From contig NZ_JADMLB010000011.1 in NCBI RefSeq assembly GCF_015482765.1, positions 1 through 55,714 on the forward strand: a DNA stretch of 55,714 nt, written 5' to 3'. This stretch comes from Halodesulfovibrio sp. (GTDB lineage: Bacteria; Desulfobacterota; Desulfovibrionia; Desulfovibrionales; Desulfovibrionaceae). The position numbers and the translations under genes are program-made. Within the stretch, counting starts at the first letter, position 1; the number at the start of each line of letters is the position of its first letter. Below, piece after piece: positions 42,699-52,056 of this stretch. The notes beneath the pieces are model-generated. The model had not been told where the DNA came from, searched no databases, and saw nothing but the letters and a program-made list of their open reading frames with translations.

Positions 42699-43754
42699 GT
42701 GTCCTATCTCTCATTCAGCGCCTCCACAAGTACTAGCTTCTTTACCCAAATAGGGAAGAACTTCTCTGCGTCTTCTTTTCGTACAGAAACGGCTCTGTTC
42801 ACCGTGTACGGTTTACTCTCTGTTGTTGTTCTTCTCATAGCAGTCATCATCTTTATGTGGTTCAAAAACCGCAAAAATACAAAGTATGTACCGCATGACT
42901 GGGTTCTGCACCCCGCACATATTTCCAACACACTCAAAATGGCTCGAGACGAGCATGAAAAATTTGAGGTTCAATTCCATTCCAAAGGTGAAAAGCGCCG
43001 CTCTACTTCTTGCCTGCTCACAAGCATTAACAAAGAAAATGTCACCATTGAGTGCAGTGGAATCAGCAACCTACAAAGTTCATGGGTGGGTAAAGACGTA
43101 GACTGCTACTTTCAGGTTCGTAAATCCAGCACCGGAAACAACTTCTTCATGTTCACCTCACCGATTATCGGCATTAGGGGCTGTACAGATGGCACAGCCA
43201 TACTTAACTTAAAAGCTCCTAACAAACTGGAACAGCGGCAAAAACGAGCTTCTTTGCGAATTTCTCCGCCGAGCCAGTATATTATGGGACTGGCAGTATG
43301 GTCTGCACCTGACGAAATTTCAACGAAAGGTACATTAGATATCCGCCAGTGGGGACGCCCTGTGCTTACCTATTTACCGGAAAAAAGTTTCCAAATTACC
43401 TTGGAAAATATTTCCGCGGGCGGCATGAAAGTTCGTATCCCGAGATCTGAGGTAAAAAAATGCAATCTGGAATTCTCCATTGGTGACAAGCTGTTCACGC
43501 TTCTCGACTTATGGGATCCGGACACAGGACAGCGCGTACGCTACTGGCTACTGTGCAGAATTCAAAACCCGTTTGTTGACTTTGTAACCCATGATGCCGA
43601 GCTGGGTATGCAGTTCCTCTTTACAGCCCAGCCGGATGCAAAAAATCCTGCAGAATTACGATGGGTTGAAGAGCCTATCGGTTCCAGCCTTGAAAGTATC
43701 GGTAACTGGGTTATGCGCAGACATCTTGAGCTATACCGCGAAAAAGGAATTTAG
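42699..43754 (+). CDS. Membrane-anchored PilZ-domain protein (c-di-GMP receptor)
   Basis: About 351 residues from GTG 42699, with AGAAGAG upstream. One membrane helix (FTVYGLLSVVVLLIAVIIFM) lies near residues 32-55. A YcgR-N-like region follows at about 75-180. The PilZ domain begins at KRASLRISPP, where R-A-S-L-R fits RxxxR, and continues to LENISAGGMKV, where NISAGG fits the [D/N]xSxxG motif; both bind c-di-GMP. The C-terminal end is helical. Two GGDEF proteins in the window could supply the ligand. The target is unknown, but proteins of this build often act on motility or surface traits. Confidence 0.83.
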   Translation: MSYLSFSASTSTSFFTQIGKNFSASSFRTETALFTVYGLLSVVVLLIAVIIFMWFKNRKNTKYVPHDWVLHPAHISNTLKMARDEHEKFEVQFHSKGEKRRSTSCLLTSINKENVTIECSGISNLQSSWVGKDVDCYFQVRKSSTGNNFFMFTSPIIGIRGCTDGTAILNLKAPNKLEQRQKRASLRISPPSQYIMGLAVWSAPDEISTKGTLDIRQWGRPVLTYLPEKSFQITLENISAGGMKVRIPRSEVKKCNLEFSIGDKLFTLLDLWDPDTGQRVRYWLLCRIQNPFVDFVTHDAELGMQFLFTAQPDAKNPAELRWVEEPIGSSLESIGNWVMRRHLELYREKGI

Positions 43755-43882
43755 CTGACAGTTGGCAAGCTGTGAAAACTTGCAAGAGCGCATCCAATGC
43801 TTGCACAACACTAAACTCATCGGTACAGTACAGAATATGTATAGTGCCCCATTTTATAGTAACTTTAAAAAGGAGACCCATC

Positions 43883-44719
43883 TTGGACGGAGGTTCTGAG
43901 AGTCGATTGTGGAACGTACTTGGAAATCTTTTCAGTAAAACAACTGAAGAGGACGTTGAAAAAGCCATTATCGATGCCCGTGAGGAAGGCGAGCTTGAAG
44001 CTGAAGAAGGTTCAATGCTCCTCAATGTACTCTCACTTGATGAAACTCAGGTTCATGAGATTATGGTTCCTCGAACAGACATTGTCTGTACTGAGACAAC
44101 CACATCCATTGGTGACCTTGTTGAACTCATTGTTGAATCTGGACATTCACGAATCCCGCTGTATGAAGAAAACAGGGACAATATCGTAGGTCTTATTTAC
44201 GCAAAAGACCTGCTCATTCATCTGTACGACCCTACATTGCGTGATACTCCGCTTGTAAGCTTTATGCGCAAGCCGTTTTTTGTACCGGAAACAAAAATTG
44301 TAACAGATCTGTTACAAGAGTTTCGAACACGAAAACAACATCTGGCGATTGCTGTTGATGAATATGGTGGAACTTCCGGTCTCATCACCATTGAAGACAT
44401 TCTCGAAGAGATTGTCGGTGAAATTGAAGACGAATACGATACTCCTAAAATAGAAGACATTCGTGCTACTGAAGACGGGAACTACATTATAACAGGTCGT
44501 GCAGCTCTGGATGATGTAAGTGAAGAACTTACCATCACGCTGGAGTCTGAGCAGGTTGAAACGCTTGGTGGCTACCTTAGCGAACTTGCCGGTCATGTAC
44601 CGCAATCAGGCGAAAGCTTTCTTTTGGCAGGATACCACTTCACAATTGAAGATGCTGATGCCAAACAAATTAGGCTTATTCGTACAGCCAAAGCTGATGA
44701 GGCTGCGGAAAGTCAATAG
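43883..44719 (+). CDS. CorC/HlyC-like CBS-domain protein
   Basis: A 278-residue cytoplasmic protein. I start it at TTG 43883 because AAGGAG lies 8 bases upstream; a frame open further to 43772 adds unconserved residues. Two CBS domains follow a short helical start: QVHEIMVPRTDIVCTETTTS to VGLIYAKDLL, and a second with RKQHLAIAVDEYGGTSGLIT and IEDILEEIVGEIEDEYD. The C-terminal CorC/HlyC domain (EQVETLGGYLSELAGHVPQS) is present. In enterobacteria CorC is linked to magnesium and cobalt efflux and lies before lnt, as here; in this window lnt follows after 138 bases with a terminator between. Confidence 0.9.
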   Translation: MDGGSESRLWNVLGNLFSKTTEEDVEKAIIDAREEGELEAEEGSMLLNVLSLDETQVHEIMVPRTDIVCTETTTSIGDLVELIVESGHSRIPLYEENRDNIVGLIYAKDLLIHLYDPTLRDTPLVSFMRKPFFVPETKIVTDLLQEFRTRKQHLAIAVDEYGGTSGLITIEDILEEIVGEIEDEYDTPKIEDIRATEDGNYIITGRAALDDVSEELTITLESEQVETLGGYLSELAGHVPQSGESFLLAGYHFTIEDADAKQIRLIRTAKADEAAESQ

Positions 44720-44738
44720 GTCTCTTACCGTAAACAAT

Positions 44739-44770
44739 ATACACCCTGCTTTGCAGGGTGTTTTCTTTTA
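44739..44770 (+). terminator. Terminator of the CorC-like gene
   Basis: A 9-bp stem ACACCCTGC (44741-44749) pairs with GCAGGGTGT (44753-44761) over TTT and is followed by TTTCTTTT. Confidence 0.88.
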
Positions 44771-44857
44771 TCGCCGGTCAAAGTTTCAGAAGCAAGTGAG
44801 TATACACTGCAAATCTAGTACCTTGACCGCAACACAAAAAAACGTCAGGGTGCAGCA

Positions 44858-46372
44858 ATGCTTCAATTTGCCCCATTACTTGCCATGGGTACGGTAGGTC
44901 TCGCCATTGGTTCTGCCAATACTATCTACCAGTTACCACCCCTTATCCTGCTCTTTCCCGCCTGTCTGTACCTTATAGGTATTCAGGCTGAATCGGGTTC
45001 AGTTGCATTTAGAAGAGGTTTACTTACAGGTCTGGCAGCATATACCGCCTGCCTATACTGGATTGCTGTTCCATTTGCAGAACAGACTGCCATGCCGTGG
45101 TATCTGGCTATTAGCGGCCCTGTCGCAGTATCTTTTGCAATGGGTCTTTATGCCGCTGCATTTTCACTGTTTTGCTATAAATTTTTGCGCAATGCCCGCC
45201 CCTGTTATGTCGGAGTCAGTACATTCTTCCTCTGGGGGACTCTGGAACTCGCTCGAGGTTTCGTCCTAAGCGGTTTTCCGTGGGCCTCCCTTGCTGCTGC
45301 CTTTTCCGATTGGCCAGCGTTTGTTCAACCGGTAAGCGTTATCGGTGCAGAAGGCTATTCTGCATTGCTTGCTGCCCTTGCCTGCTACATTACAGCTGCG
45401 ATGATCGCCAGCTCAGTCAAGCATTCAGTCTCTGCCCTTGTGGCACTGGCTCTCCTTTTTACAAGCAGTTACTGCTCTTGGATACAGCCCGCTGACGCTA
45501 CGGCGAACATTGAAATTGCTATGGTTCAGGGAAACATTGATCAAGGGGCAAAGTGGGATAAACGGTACATGCGCGGCACTGTGGAACGTTATGTCACGTT
45601 GAGTGAACAGGTTTTCAACCATCCGGTCGAGCTGGTGATATGGCCGGAAACCTCAATGCCGTTCTATCTCCAAAGTAACCGAGAATACTTACCACTGATT
45701 CGAAGACTTGCCATCACAAGCAAAGCACCGTATCTCATCGGCACTCCGGGATATGCAAAGGGAACTGATGGGCGAAAATACGATATTTTTAACCGGGCAT
45801 ATCTTATCGACTCCGAAGGATTGATGTTATCATGGTATGACAAAATGCATCTTGTTCCGTTCGGAGAATATATCCCATTCTATGTTCCATTTGCAGAAGA
45901 GCTTTTGCAAGGAACCGGAACGTTCCAACCCGGAACCGTGCATGAGCCTATTACTGTTGGAAATCTTGCATTGGGTGTACTGATTTGTTATGAGGCTACA
46001 TTCACCGAACTTGCGCAAGATCGTGTAGAACAAGGTGCCAACCTGCTGGTTAACATCAGTAACGATGCATGGTTCGGAAAAACAGCCGCCCCTAAACAGC
46101 ATCTGGATATGACTGTCCTGCGTGCTGTGGAACAGGGACGCTATGTTGCCCGTGCAACAAATACTGGCATTACAGCTATCATTGATCCAAAAGGGAATAT
46201 CACAACGCAGGGTAAATCCTTCCGCGCTGACGTCATTTTCGGCACAGTGGGAACCCGAACAGGCTTTACGATTTATCACAGGCTGTTTTCTCTAATCCGT
46301 GCGTTGCTTATTGCCGGAGCTATAGCGGTATTAGCCTACTCCATTTATACAAATAAAAAGAAAGAAATATAG
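44858..46372 (+). CDS. lnt: Apolipoprotein N-acyltransferase
   Basis: A 504-residue inner-membrane enzyme that adds the third acyl chain to lipoproteins. The first 210 residues have about six helices. The nitrilase-like periplasmic domain carries the triad Glu in VIWPETSMPFYLQ, Lys in YDKMHLVPFGEYIPF and Cys in GVLICYEATF, and also LVNISNDAWFGKTAAPKQHL. A last helix precedes the basic end (YTNKKKEI). prfB starts 2 bases after the stop, so the two genes share a message. Confidence 0.95.
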   Translation: MLQFAPLLAMGTVGLAIGSANTIYQLPPLILLFPACLYLIGIQAESGSVAFRRGLLTGLAAYTACLYWIAVPFAEQTAMPWYLAISGPVAVSFAMGLYAAAFSLFCYKFLRNARPCYVGVSTFFLWGTLELARGFVLSGFPWASLAAAFSDWPAFVQPVSVIGAEGYSALLAALACYITAAMIASSVKHSVSALVALALLFTSSYCSWIQPADATANIEIAMVQGNIDQGAKWDKRYMRGTVERYVTLSEQVFNHPVELVIWPETSMPFYLQSNREYLPLIRRLAITSKAPYLIGTPGYAKGTDGRKYDIFNRAYLIDSEGLMLSWYDKMHLVPFGEYIPFYVPFAEELLQGTGTFQPGTVHEPITVGNLALGVLICYEATFTELAQDRVEQGANLLVNISNDAWFGKTAAPKQHLDMTVLRAVEQGRYVARATNTGITAIIDPKGNITTQGKSFRADVIFGTVGTRTGFTIYHRLFSLIRALLIAGAIAVLAYSIYTNKKKEI

Positions 46373-46373
46373 C

Positions 46374-47490
46374 ATGCTTCAATTAGCAGATTTAAGAACA
46401 AAGAGTAACGCTTTAACAGAACAGTTCAACTCCTTATGGAGGAGGCTTTGACCTCAAAGGCAATAAAGATCGCCTTGATGAAATTGAAAAACAGCTTTCC
46501 AGCCCCGGTGCATGGGATAATCCAGACAAATTAACACCTGTTCTACAGGAAAAAAGTCAACTTGAATCTCAAATTGACCGTCTGGAAACCCTTATGCAGG
46601 CTAAAGATGATTTGGCTGAATGGCTTGCGTTGGCTGAAGAAGATCAAAGCCCTGAAGTTCTTGAAACGCTCAGTGCGCAGACAGCACTTCTTGAAGAACT
46701 GCTAGAGCAGACAGAACTTAACTTACTGCTAAGCGCACCGGAAGATCAGAATGACGCCATTCTGGAAATCCATCCCGGTGCTGGCGGCACCGAAGCTCAG
46801 GACTGGGCAAAAATGCTCCTTCGCATGTATGTGCGCTGGGCAGACAGACATAAATTTAAAGTCGAATATCTCGACCTGCTGGACGGCGACGAAGCGGGCA
46901 TTAAAAGTGTTACGCTACGTATTAAGGGTGAAAACGCCTATGGCTTCCTGAAGGGTGAAAAGGGAATCCACAGACTCATCCGTATTTCTCCGTTCGATTC
47001 ATCAGGCCGTAGACATACTTCTTTTGCCTCTATTGATATTATTCCGGATGCAGGTAAAGGCATTACTGTTGATATCAAAGAAGGTGACTTACGTATTGAT
47101 GTGTTCCGCTCAAGTGGCCCCGGTGGACAGAGCGTTAACACAACAAGTTCCGCTGTGCGTATTACGCATATTCCAACAGGCGTAACAGCACAGTGCCAGA
47201 ACGAAAAGTCACAGCACGCAAATAAAGACACTGCATTGCAGATTCTTAAATCCCGACTGTATGAAATTGAACTGCGTAAAGTGCAAGACGAACGTCAGGC
47301 CGAATACGCAGGAAAAATGGATATTAGTTTCGGTAGTCAGATACGTACTTATACGCTTCAGCCATACCGTCTTGTGAAAGATCACAGGACAAACTCGGAG
47401 ATCGGGGATGTTGATTCGGTTTTAGATGGAAAACTGGACCAGTTCCTGCGTGATTTCCTGCTTTATCTACATGCAGAAAAGACTACATAA
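46374..47490 (+). CDS. prfB: Peptide chain release factor 2 (programmed +1 frameshift)
   Basis: The ATG at 46374 opens 25 codons ending in CTT, followed by in-frame TGA at 46449-46451. The context AGGAGGCTTTGAC matches the classic prfB shift site: an internal Shine-Dalgarno-like AGGAGG, then CTT TGA C. A +1 slip puts the ribosome in the frame from 46450, which runs to 47490, giving 371 residues in all. This autoregulates RF2, because the shift occurs when RF2 is scarce. The SPF codon-recognition motif (IRISPFDSSG) and GPGGQSVNTTSSAVRI with the catalytic GGQ are intact. It reads UAA and UGA stops. Confidence 0.96.
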
Positions 47491-48328
47491 CATACGCACA
47501 GAAGGCCTTGAAAACCTGACAGCCGAACTGGACCAGCTTCGACAACTTATTGTGTCGCATGCACAGTCCGCCCCGATTGATATGGCTGATCAGCAATTAG
47601 CGCTTACTCGACTTGTGCCCGGTCTCACTATGGAAAGTTGGAATAAACTTTCTGAACGGTTCGGTCTTTCAGACTGGCTCGCGCTTGATTTGGATAACTC
47701 CACGTATTTTAATCTTGCGAACCTTCAGAAGATTATTGAAGACCTTACGCACAAATCCGAGCGTGATCCACTTACTGGATTATACAATAAACAGGCCTTT
47801 GAACATAAGCTCTCCATGGAGCTGCAAAGGGTAGAACGCAGTAATGGGCAGCTGAGTCTTGCTATTATCGATCTTGATGACTTTAAAAACGTTAACGACA
47901 CCTATGGGCATGCCTGCGGTGATGAGGTTATCAGAACATTAGCAGATATGCTTGATGCCTCAACACGTGGATATGACCATGCGGCGCGCGTGGGTGGCGA
48001 GGAATTTGCACTCCTACTACCGGGTGCCGGTCCACTCAGAGCAAAAGCACTGATGGACAGACTCTGTTCAATGTTTGCTGACACGTTGATTAAATGCTCT
48101 GAAGCCGCCATTCAGTGCACCTTTTCTGCCGGTGTTGCGTCTCTGAAAGGACGCAGCAAAGCGACAGGTAAGGAGCTTTTTGAGGTGGCTGACAAAGCTC
48201 TGTATCAGGCAAAAAATGCCGGAAAGAACAGAGTGCGTGTTACCCGACAGCTTGTTGAATTCGAGTATGACCGCTCCACTATGGTGCATTCGAACGAAAA
48301 ACAATTCCTTTTTTCTGGATCTAAATAA
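47471..48328 (+). CDS. GGDEF diguanylate cyclase with a helical N-terminus
   Basis: A 285-residue cytoplasmic protein from ATG 47471, which overlaps the end of prfB by 20 bases; there is no good ribosome site, so coupling to prfB translation is likely. Residues 1-95 are helical without a recognised sensor domain. The GGDEF domain has DPLTGLYNKQAFEHKL, AIIDLDDFKNVNDTYGHACG and the active-site GGEEF at 175-179, with an I-site RGYD five residues before it. It is expected to make c-di-GMP and to be inhibited by it. The following gene (15 bases on) is a MinD/FlhG-like ATPase. Confidence 0.9.
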   Translation: MQKRLHNIRTEGLENLTAELDQLRQLIVSHAQSAPIDMADQQLALTRLVPGLTMESWNKLSERFGLSDWLALDLDNSTYFNLANLQKIIEDLTHKSERDPLTGLYNKQAFEHKLSMELQRVERSNGQLSLAIIDLDDFKNVNDTYGHACGDEVIRTLADMLDASTRGYDHAARVGGEEFALLLPGAGPLRAKALMDRLCSMFADTLIKCSEAAIQCTFSAGVASLKGRSKATGKELFEVADKALYQAKNAGKNRVRVTRQLVEFEYDRSTMVHSNEKQFLFSGSK

Positions 48329-48342
48329 GGCAGTTACCCCGT

Positions 48343-49161
48343 ATGAAACCCAACAATACTCTCACAATTTCTATCCTGAGCGGCAAAGGCGGCGTGGGTA
48401 AAACCAATATCGCTCTTAACCTTGGCTACTGCATGTACAGGGGCGGTTTCCCCGTCATGCTTATGGACTGTGATTTGGGTCTTGCCAACCTTGACGTTCT
48501 TCTCGGTGTTACACCTGATACCAACATGCAGAGTCTACTGGACACCGACACACCGGCTGATGAAGTTGCCTTCCCTATTGAACCGGATGGCTTTGACTTC
48601 CTTCCGGCTGCTTCCGGTGTACCTGAACTGGTAGAAATGGACAGCGACCTGCGGAACCTATTGTTCCAACGTCTTGATCCACTCTTTAACAACTACGAGT
48701 ATCTGTTAATGGACCTTGGTGCAGGCATTACGCCTACAGTACTTGCCTTTGCAGCTATGACTCGTATTCGTGTTGTTGTTGTAACTCCAGAGCCGACTTC
48801 TTTAACAGACAGTTATGCTCTTATGAAAGTTCTCTCTACACAACACAACGTTAAGGACTTTTACATCATAGTGAATCAGGCTGAAGATAAATCCGAAGAA
48901 ACAAGCACTTACAACAGACTTGCAACAGCCTGTGAACGCTTCCTTGGATTTACTCCTGAGTTTCTTGGTGGAATCTGTCAGGACAAAATGGTGCCTGAAT
49001 CTGTCCGAAAACAAACTCCTTTGATGAAGAACGCTCCTAACAGTCGCGCTGCAAAAGACATTTTCTCTATTGCAGTAAAGTTACAGAAAATCAAAAAGAG
49101 TATGTTAGAAGACATTTCTAAATCAATTTTTACAGAAAATACGAGTGATATCAGCAATTAA
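48343..49161 (+). CDS. MinD/FlhG-like P-loop ATPase
   Basis: A 272-residue ATPase of the ParA/MinD group. The deviant Walker A is ILSGKGGVGKTNIALNLGY, with the extra Lys before GG typical of the group. Walker A' is MDCDLGLANLDVLLGV and the Walker B-like part is LLMDLGAGI. The switch region VVVTPEPTSLTDSYALMK is typical of FlhG/FleN, which set flagellar number and place, rather than MinD; there is no minC or minE here. A basic helical tail (KIKKSMLEDISKSIF) could be a membrane-binding helix. It is 15 bases after the GGDEF gene, so the two may act together. Confidence 0.87.
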   Translation: MKPNNTLTISILSGKGGVGKTNIALNLGYCMYRGGFPVMLMDCDLGLANLDVLLGVTPDTNMQSLLDTDTPADEVAFPIEPDGFDFLPAASGVPELVEMDSDLRNLLFQRLDPLFNNYEYLLMDLGAGITPTVLAFAAMTRIRVVVVTPEPTSLTDSYALMKVLSTQHNVKDFYIIVNQAEDKSEETSTYNRLATACERFLGFTPEFLGGICQDKMVPESVRKQTPLMKNAPNSRAAKDIFSIAVKLQKIKKSMLEDISKSIFTENTSDISN

Positions 49162-49279
49162 CTCTTGAATATTTAAACAGTTTGCGTCATAATGAATTAT
49201 ATCACACAGCTAGAAAGCACATACTTACATAAACATAAATCCAGAACATCTACGCTGTATTGTACAGTGGGAGTTGAGA

Positions 49280-49555
49280 ATGAACAAAAGCGAACTGATT
49301 AAAACTTTGTCTGAAGAGAATAACATTGCTATTGAAGAAGCAACCATGATGGTTAACGTCTTTGTTGATAGCATGAAGGATGCACTTGCTGAAGGTAACC
49401 GCGTAGAAATCCGTGGTTTCGGCAGCTTCAAAATGAAAGAGTACGAAGGCTACACCGGTCGTAACCCAAAAACTGGTGAAGTTGTAACCGTACATCCTAA
49501 GCATCTTCCGTTCTTCCGCGCAGGCAAAGAACTTAAAGAGTTTTTGAACAGCTAA
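49280..49555 (+). CDS. HU/IHF family DNA-binding protein
   Basis: A 91-residue nucleoid protein starting MNKSELIKTLSEENN. The core VEIRGFGSFKMKEYEGYTGR leads into the DNA-gripping arm NPKTGEVVTVHP, then FFRAGKELKEFLN. Proline-containing arm and FFRAGKELK suggest the IHF-like side of the family rather than plain HU, but the two cannot be separated firmly. The ATG at 49280 is chosen over TTG at 49274 because it has GGGAG upstream. A strong terminator follows. Confidence 0.93.
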   Translation: MNKSELIKTLSEENNIAIEEATMMVNVFVDSMKDALAEGNRVEIRGFGSFKMKEYEGYTGRNPKTGEVVTVHPKHLPFFRAGKELKEFLNS

Positions 49556-49574
49556 GCCTGTTTTATATATCTCT

Positions 49575-49612
49575 ACGAAAGCGCAGACTTCGGTCTGCGC
49601 TTTTCTTTTTAT
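49575..49612 (+). terminator. Terminator of the HU/IHF gene
   Basis: An 11-bp stem AAAGCGCAGAC (49578-49588) pairs with GTCTGCGCTTT (49593-49603) over a TTCG tetraloop and is followed by a T-run. Confidence 0.93.
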
Positions 49613-50119
49613 CTACTGAACGCAGTTCACCCCCCTCTACACAGCCTTCACTTCCCCCTTCTTGAGCTCTTAAAGGCATCCTCCTGACACAACCATCCGT
49701 AAAAAGATGTAAACCATTAAAACAAGCTGAAAACGACTGCAAAATCGATTTTTGGAAAAATTCTTATTTCGAAGAAGAGATACGCTGCTTCACCAACACC
49801 TCCTGCCGCAAACTTTTTACCCTTTCCCGTTAGAGAGTGTGATTAATCCACGCATCATTGAAAACATTTTTACTCTGATGACGGTAACGGGTTGACCTTA
49901 TGTCTTTTGTGCAGCAGAATCATAGGAGTAGATACCTTAAGCCGCCTGATGCTGCACACCATCGGACGTGCTTACACACACTATATTGATTTGAGGATGA
50001 ATCTTTTCATCCATTTCCTGAGCTGTATATTGCTTTACCGCATCGGGAAATACGACGTAATGCTTTTAGTTGGGTGTTGACGCAGAGACGGGCACTTTCT
50101 GCCGACACCAGGAGTTCTC
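49613..50119 (+). other. Gap before dapF with two stem structures
   Basis: About 500 bases without a convincing gene; the 62-codon frame at 49892-50080 has no ribosome site. Two structures stand out. CCCGTTA (49824-49830) and TAACGGG (49884-49890) enclose two further short stems. GTGCAGCA (49910-49917) pairs with TGCTGCAC about 30 bases later. A dapF leader or a small RNA is possible. The dapF ribosome site (AGGAG) lies just before 50120. Confidence 0.35.
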
Positions 50120-50962
50120 ATGAATCCTACCATGGAGCACGTAGCTATTTATAAAATGCAAGGCTGCGGCAATGACTTTGTATTCATTGACAATCGGGAA
50201 TACAACGTGCCTGTTTCGCATATGAGTGAGTGGGCTCAAAAAATCTGCCGCCGCGCTTTCGGTGTTGGCGCAGACGGGTTAGTTTTTCTTGAAGAGTCTG
50301 ATGACACCACTCTTGATTACCGCTGGCATTTCTACAATGCCGATGGTTCCCGAGCAGAAATGTGCGGCAACGCTTCGCGTTGTGCGGCAAAACTTGCAGT
50401 CCAAATCGGCCTTGCCGGTCCTGTTCACACATTCGGAACAGACGCAGGCCCTATTCGTGCTGAATTTTGCGACGACGGTGAGATTAAAGTTGAACTCACA
50501 CCGCCTCAAGGACTTGAATTAAACAAACCAATCACGTTGAAAGACGGTGACGACGAAATTCATTTCGTTAACACCGGAGTTCCGCATGCTGTTTATGTGG
50601 CAGAAGATGCATCCGCGCTGAATGTTAAAGAACTCGGCGCCCTTGTACGCTATCATGATGTTTTTGCCCCTGCAGGAACCAATGCGAACTTTATGAGTGT
50701 GATAGACCGCGAAAACGTACATCTTCGCACGTACGAACGCGGCGTTGAAGATGAAACTTTTGCCTGCGGTACTGGTGCTGTGGCTGGCGTTGTTGTAGCA
50801 AACGCACTTGGGCTTACCGGCACTAATGTACGTGTTAAGTCTTCCGGCGGAGAAATTCTGAGCATATCCATCGAAGGTGACAGTGTTTTCCTTAAGGGTA
50901 AAGCACTTGTTATTTACTCCGGCAATGCTGTGCTTGAATCACTCGGACTTACGTTAGACTAA
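50120..50962 (+). CDS. dapF: Diaminopimelate epimerase
   Basis: A 280-residue enzyme with CAGGAG before the ATG. It interconverts LL- and meso-diaminopimelate for peptidoglycan and lysine. MQGCGNDFVFIDN is the typical start. The first catalytic Cys is in EMCGNASRCAAKLA, where family members usually read G-N-G/A-x-R-C. The second is in ERGVEDETFACGTGA, where the usual Gly after ERG-x is Glu. Both cysteines are present, so activity is expected. dapA begins 49 bases downstream, the two forming one unit. Confidence 0.95.
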   Translation: MNPTMEHVAIYKMQGCGNDFVFIDNREYNVPVSHMSEWAQKICRRAFGVGADGLVFLEESDDTTLDYRWHFYNADGSRAEMCGNASRCAAKLAVQIGLAGPVHTFGTDAGPIRAEFCDDGEIKVELTPPQGLELNKPITLKDGDDEIHFVNTGVPHAVYVAEDASALNVKELGALVRYHDVFAPAGTNANFMSVIDRENVHLRTYERGVEDETFACGTGAVAGVVVANALGLTGTNVRVKSSGGEILSISIEGDSVFLKGKALVIYSGNAVLESLGLTLD

Positions 50963-51011
50963 CACGACAAACCCGCTGCGGGCAGCACTTTTGCCCACAT
51001 GAGGAGGCTAT

Positions 51012-51890
51012 ATGAACTTTACCGGAGCCTACACTGCACTGGTTACTCCATTTCGCGATGGCAAAATTGACGAAGAAAGCTTTCGTCAGCATATTGAATG
51101 GCAGATTACTGAAGGTATCAACGGGTTAGTTCCCTGCGGCACCACTGGCGAATCTGCAACCCTTACGCACGACGAGCATAAGGAAGCTATCCGAATCTGT
51201 GTTGATCAGGCAAAAAAACGCGTGCCGGTTCTTGCCGGTGCCGGTTCCAACAACACAAAAGAAGCTGTTCACCTCACCCAGTTTGCTAAGGATGCAGGTG
51301 CAGACGGCGTTCTTCTCATAAGCCCATACTACAACAAACCGACTCAGGAAGGCATTTACCAGCACTTCAAACATATTGCAGATACCATCAGTATCCCAAT
51401 GGTGCTTTACAATGTACCGGGTAGAACCGGCAGCAATATTCTGCCTTCCACTGTTGCACGTCTTCATGAGGACATCCCTCAGATTGTCGGCATTAAAGAA
51501 GCTACAGGCAACCTTATTCAGGCGTCTGACATTATCGAACAGTGCGGCACTTCCTTAAACGTGCTTTCAGGAGATGACTTCACCCTGCTTCCACTGCTTT
51601 CACTTGGCGGTGCGGGTGTTATCTCTGTTGTTTCCAACCTTGTTCCTAAAAAGATGGCTGATCTTTGCAGCTCATGGGAAAAAGGCGATATTGCAACTGC
51701 ACGCAAGCTGCACTTTGAAATGCAGCCGCTTAACCGCGCAATGTTCATGGAATCTAACCCTATTCCTGTTAAAACTGCTCTTGCTCTGCAAGGCAAGATG
51801 GATACGGATTTCAGACTGCCTATGGTTCCTCTTGCAGAAGAAAATCTGACAAGACTCAAGCAGATTCTGGAAGAAGCCGGTTTGCTTTAG
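51012..51890 (+). CDS. dapA: 4-hydroxy-tetrahydrodipicolinate synthase
   Basis: A 292-residue barrel enzyme that condenses pyruvate with aspartate semialdehyde. GTTGESATLTHDEH carries the conserved Thr pair, YYNKPTQEGIYQHFKHIA the catalytic Tyr, NVPGRTGSNI the substrate-binding Arg and IVGIKEATGNL the Schiff-base lysine. GAGGAG precedes the ATG. It follows dapF, and a terminator comes after it. The lysine-binding region at the dimer interface cannot be judged by eye. Confidence 0.97.
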   Translation: MNFTGAYTALVTPFRDGKIDEESFRQHIEWQITEGINGLVPCGTTGESATLTHDEHKEAIRICVDQAKKRVPVLAGAGSNNTKEAVHLTQFAKDAGADGVLLISPYYNKPTQEGIYQHFKHIADTISIPMVLYNVPGRTGSNILPSTVARLHEDIPQIVGIKEATGNLIQASDIIEQCGTSLNVLSGDDFTLLPLLSLGGAGVISVVSNLVPKKMADLCSSWEKGDIATARKLHFEMQPLNRAMFMESNPIPVKTALALQGKMDTDFRLPMVPLAEENLTRLKQILEEAGLL

Positions 51891-51912
51891 TTGACGTAAC
51901 ACCATAGAATCT

Positions 51913-51946
51913 TAGTAAAGCCCGCAATGCGGGCTTTACTTTTTTA
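51913..51946 (+). terminator. Terminator of dapFA
   Basis: A 10-bp stem TAAAGCCCGC (51916-51925) pairs with GCGGGCTTTA (51929-51938) over AAT and is followed by CTTTTTT. Confidence 0.92.
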
Positions 51947-52056
51947 TGAGGCAACCCTTTCCGCTACAGGGGTTGCACTATCGTTGTTGACGGGGTACTA
52001 CACTGTTACAAAATGACGACTGAACATCATATCAACCTTAGCAATAATAATACGAT

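Noticed and set aside
49892-50080. 62-codon frame in the gap before dapF
   Set aside because: No ribosome site, and the frame crosses the GTGCAGCA/TGCTGCAC stem; no similarity recognised.
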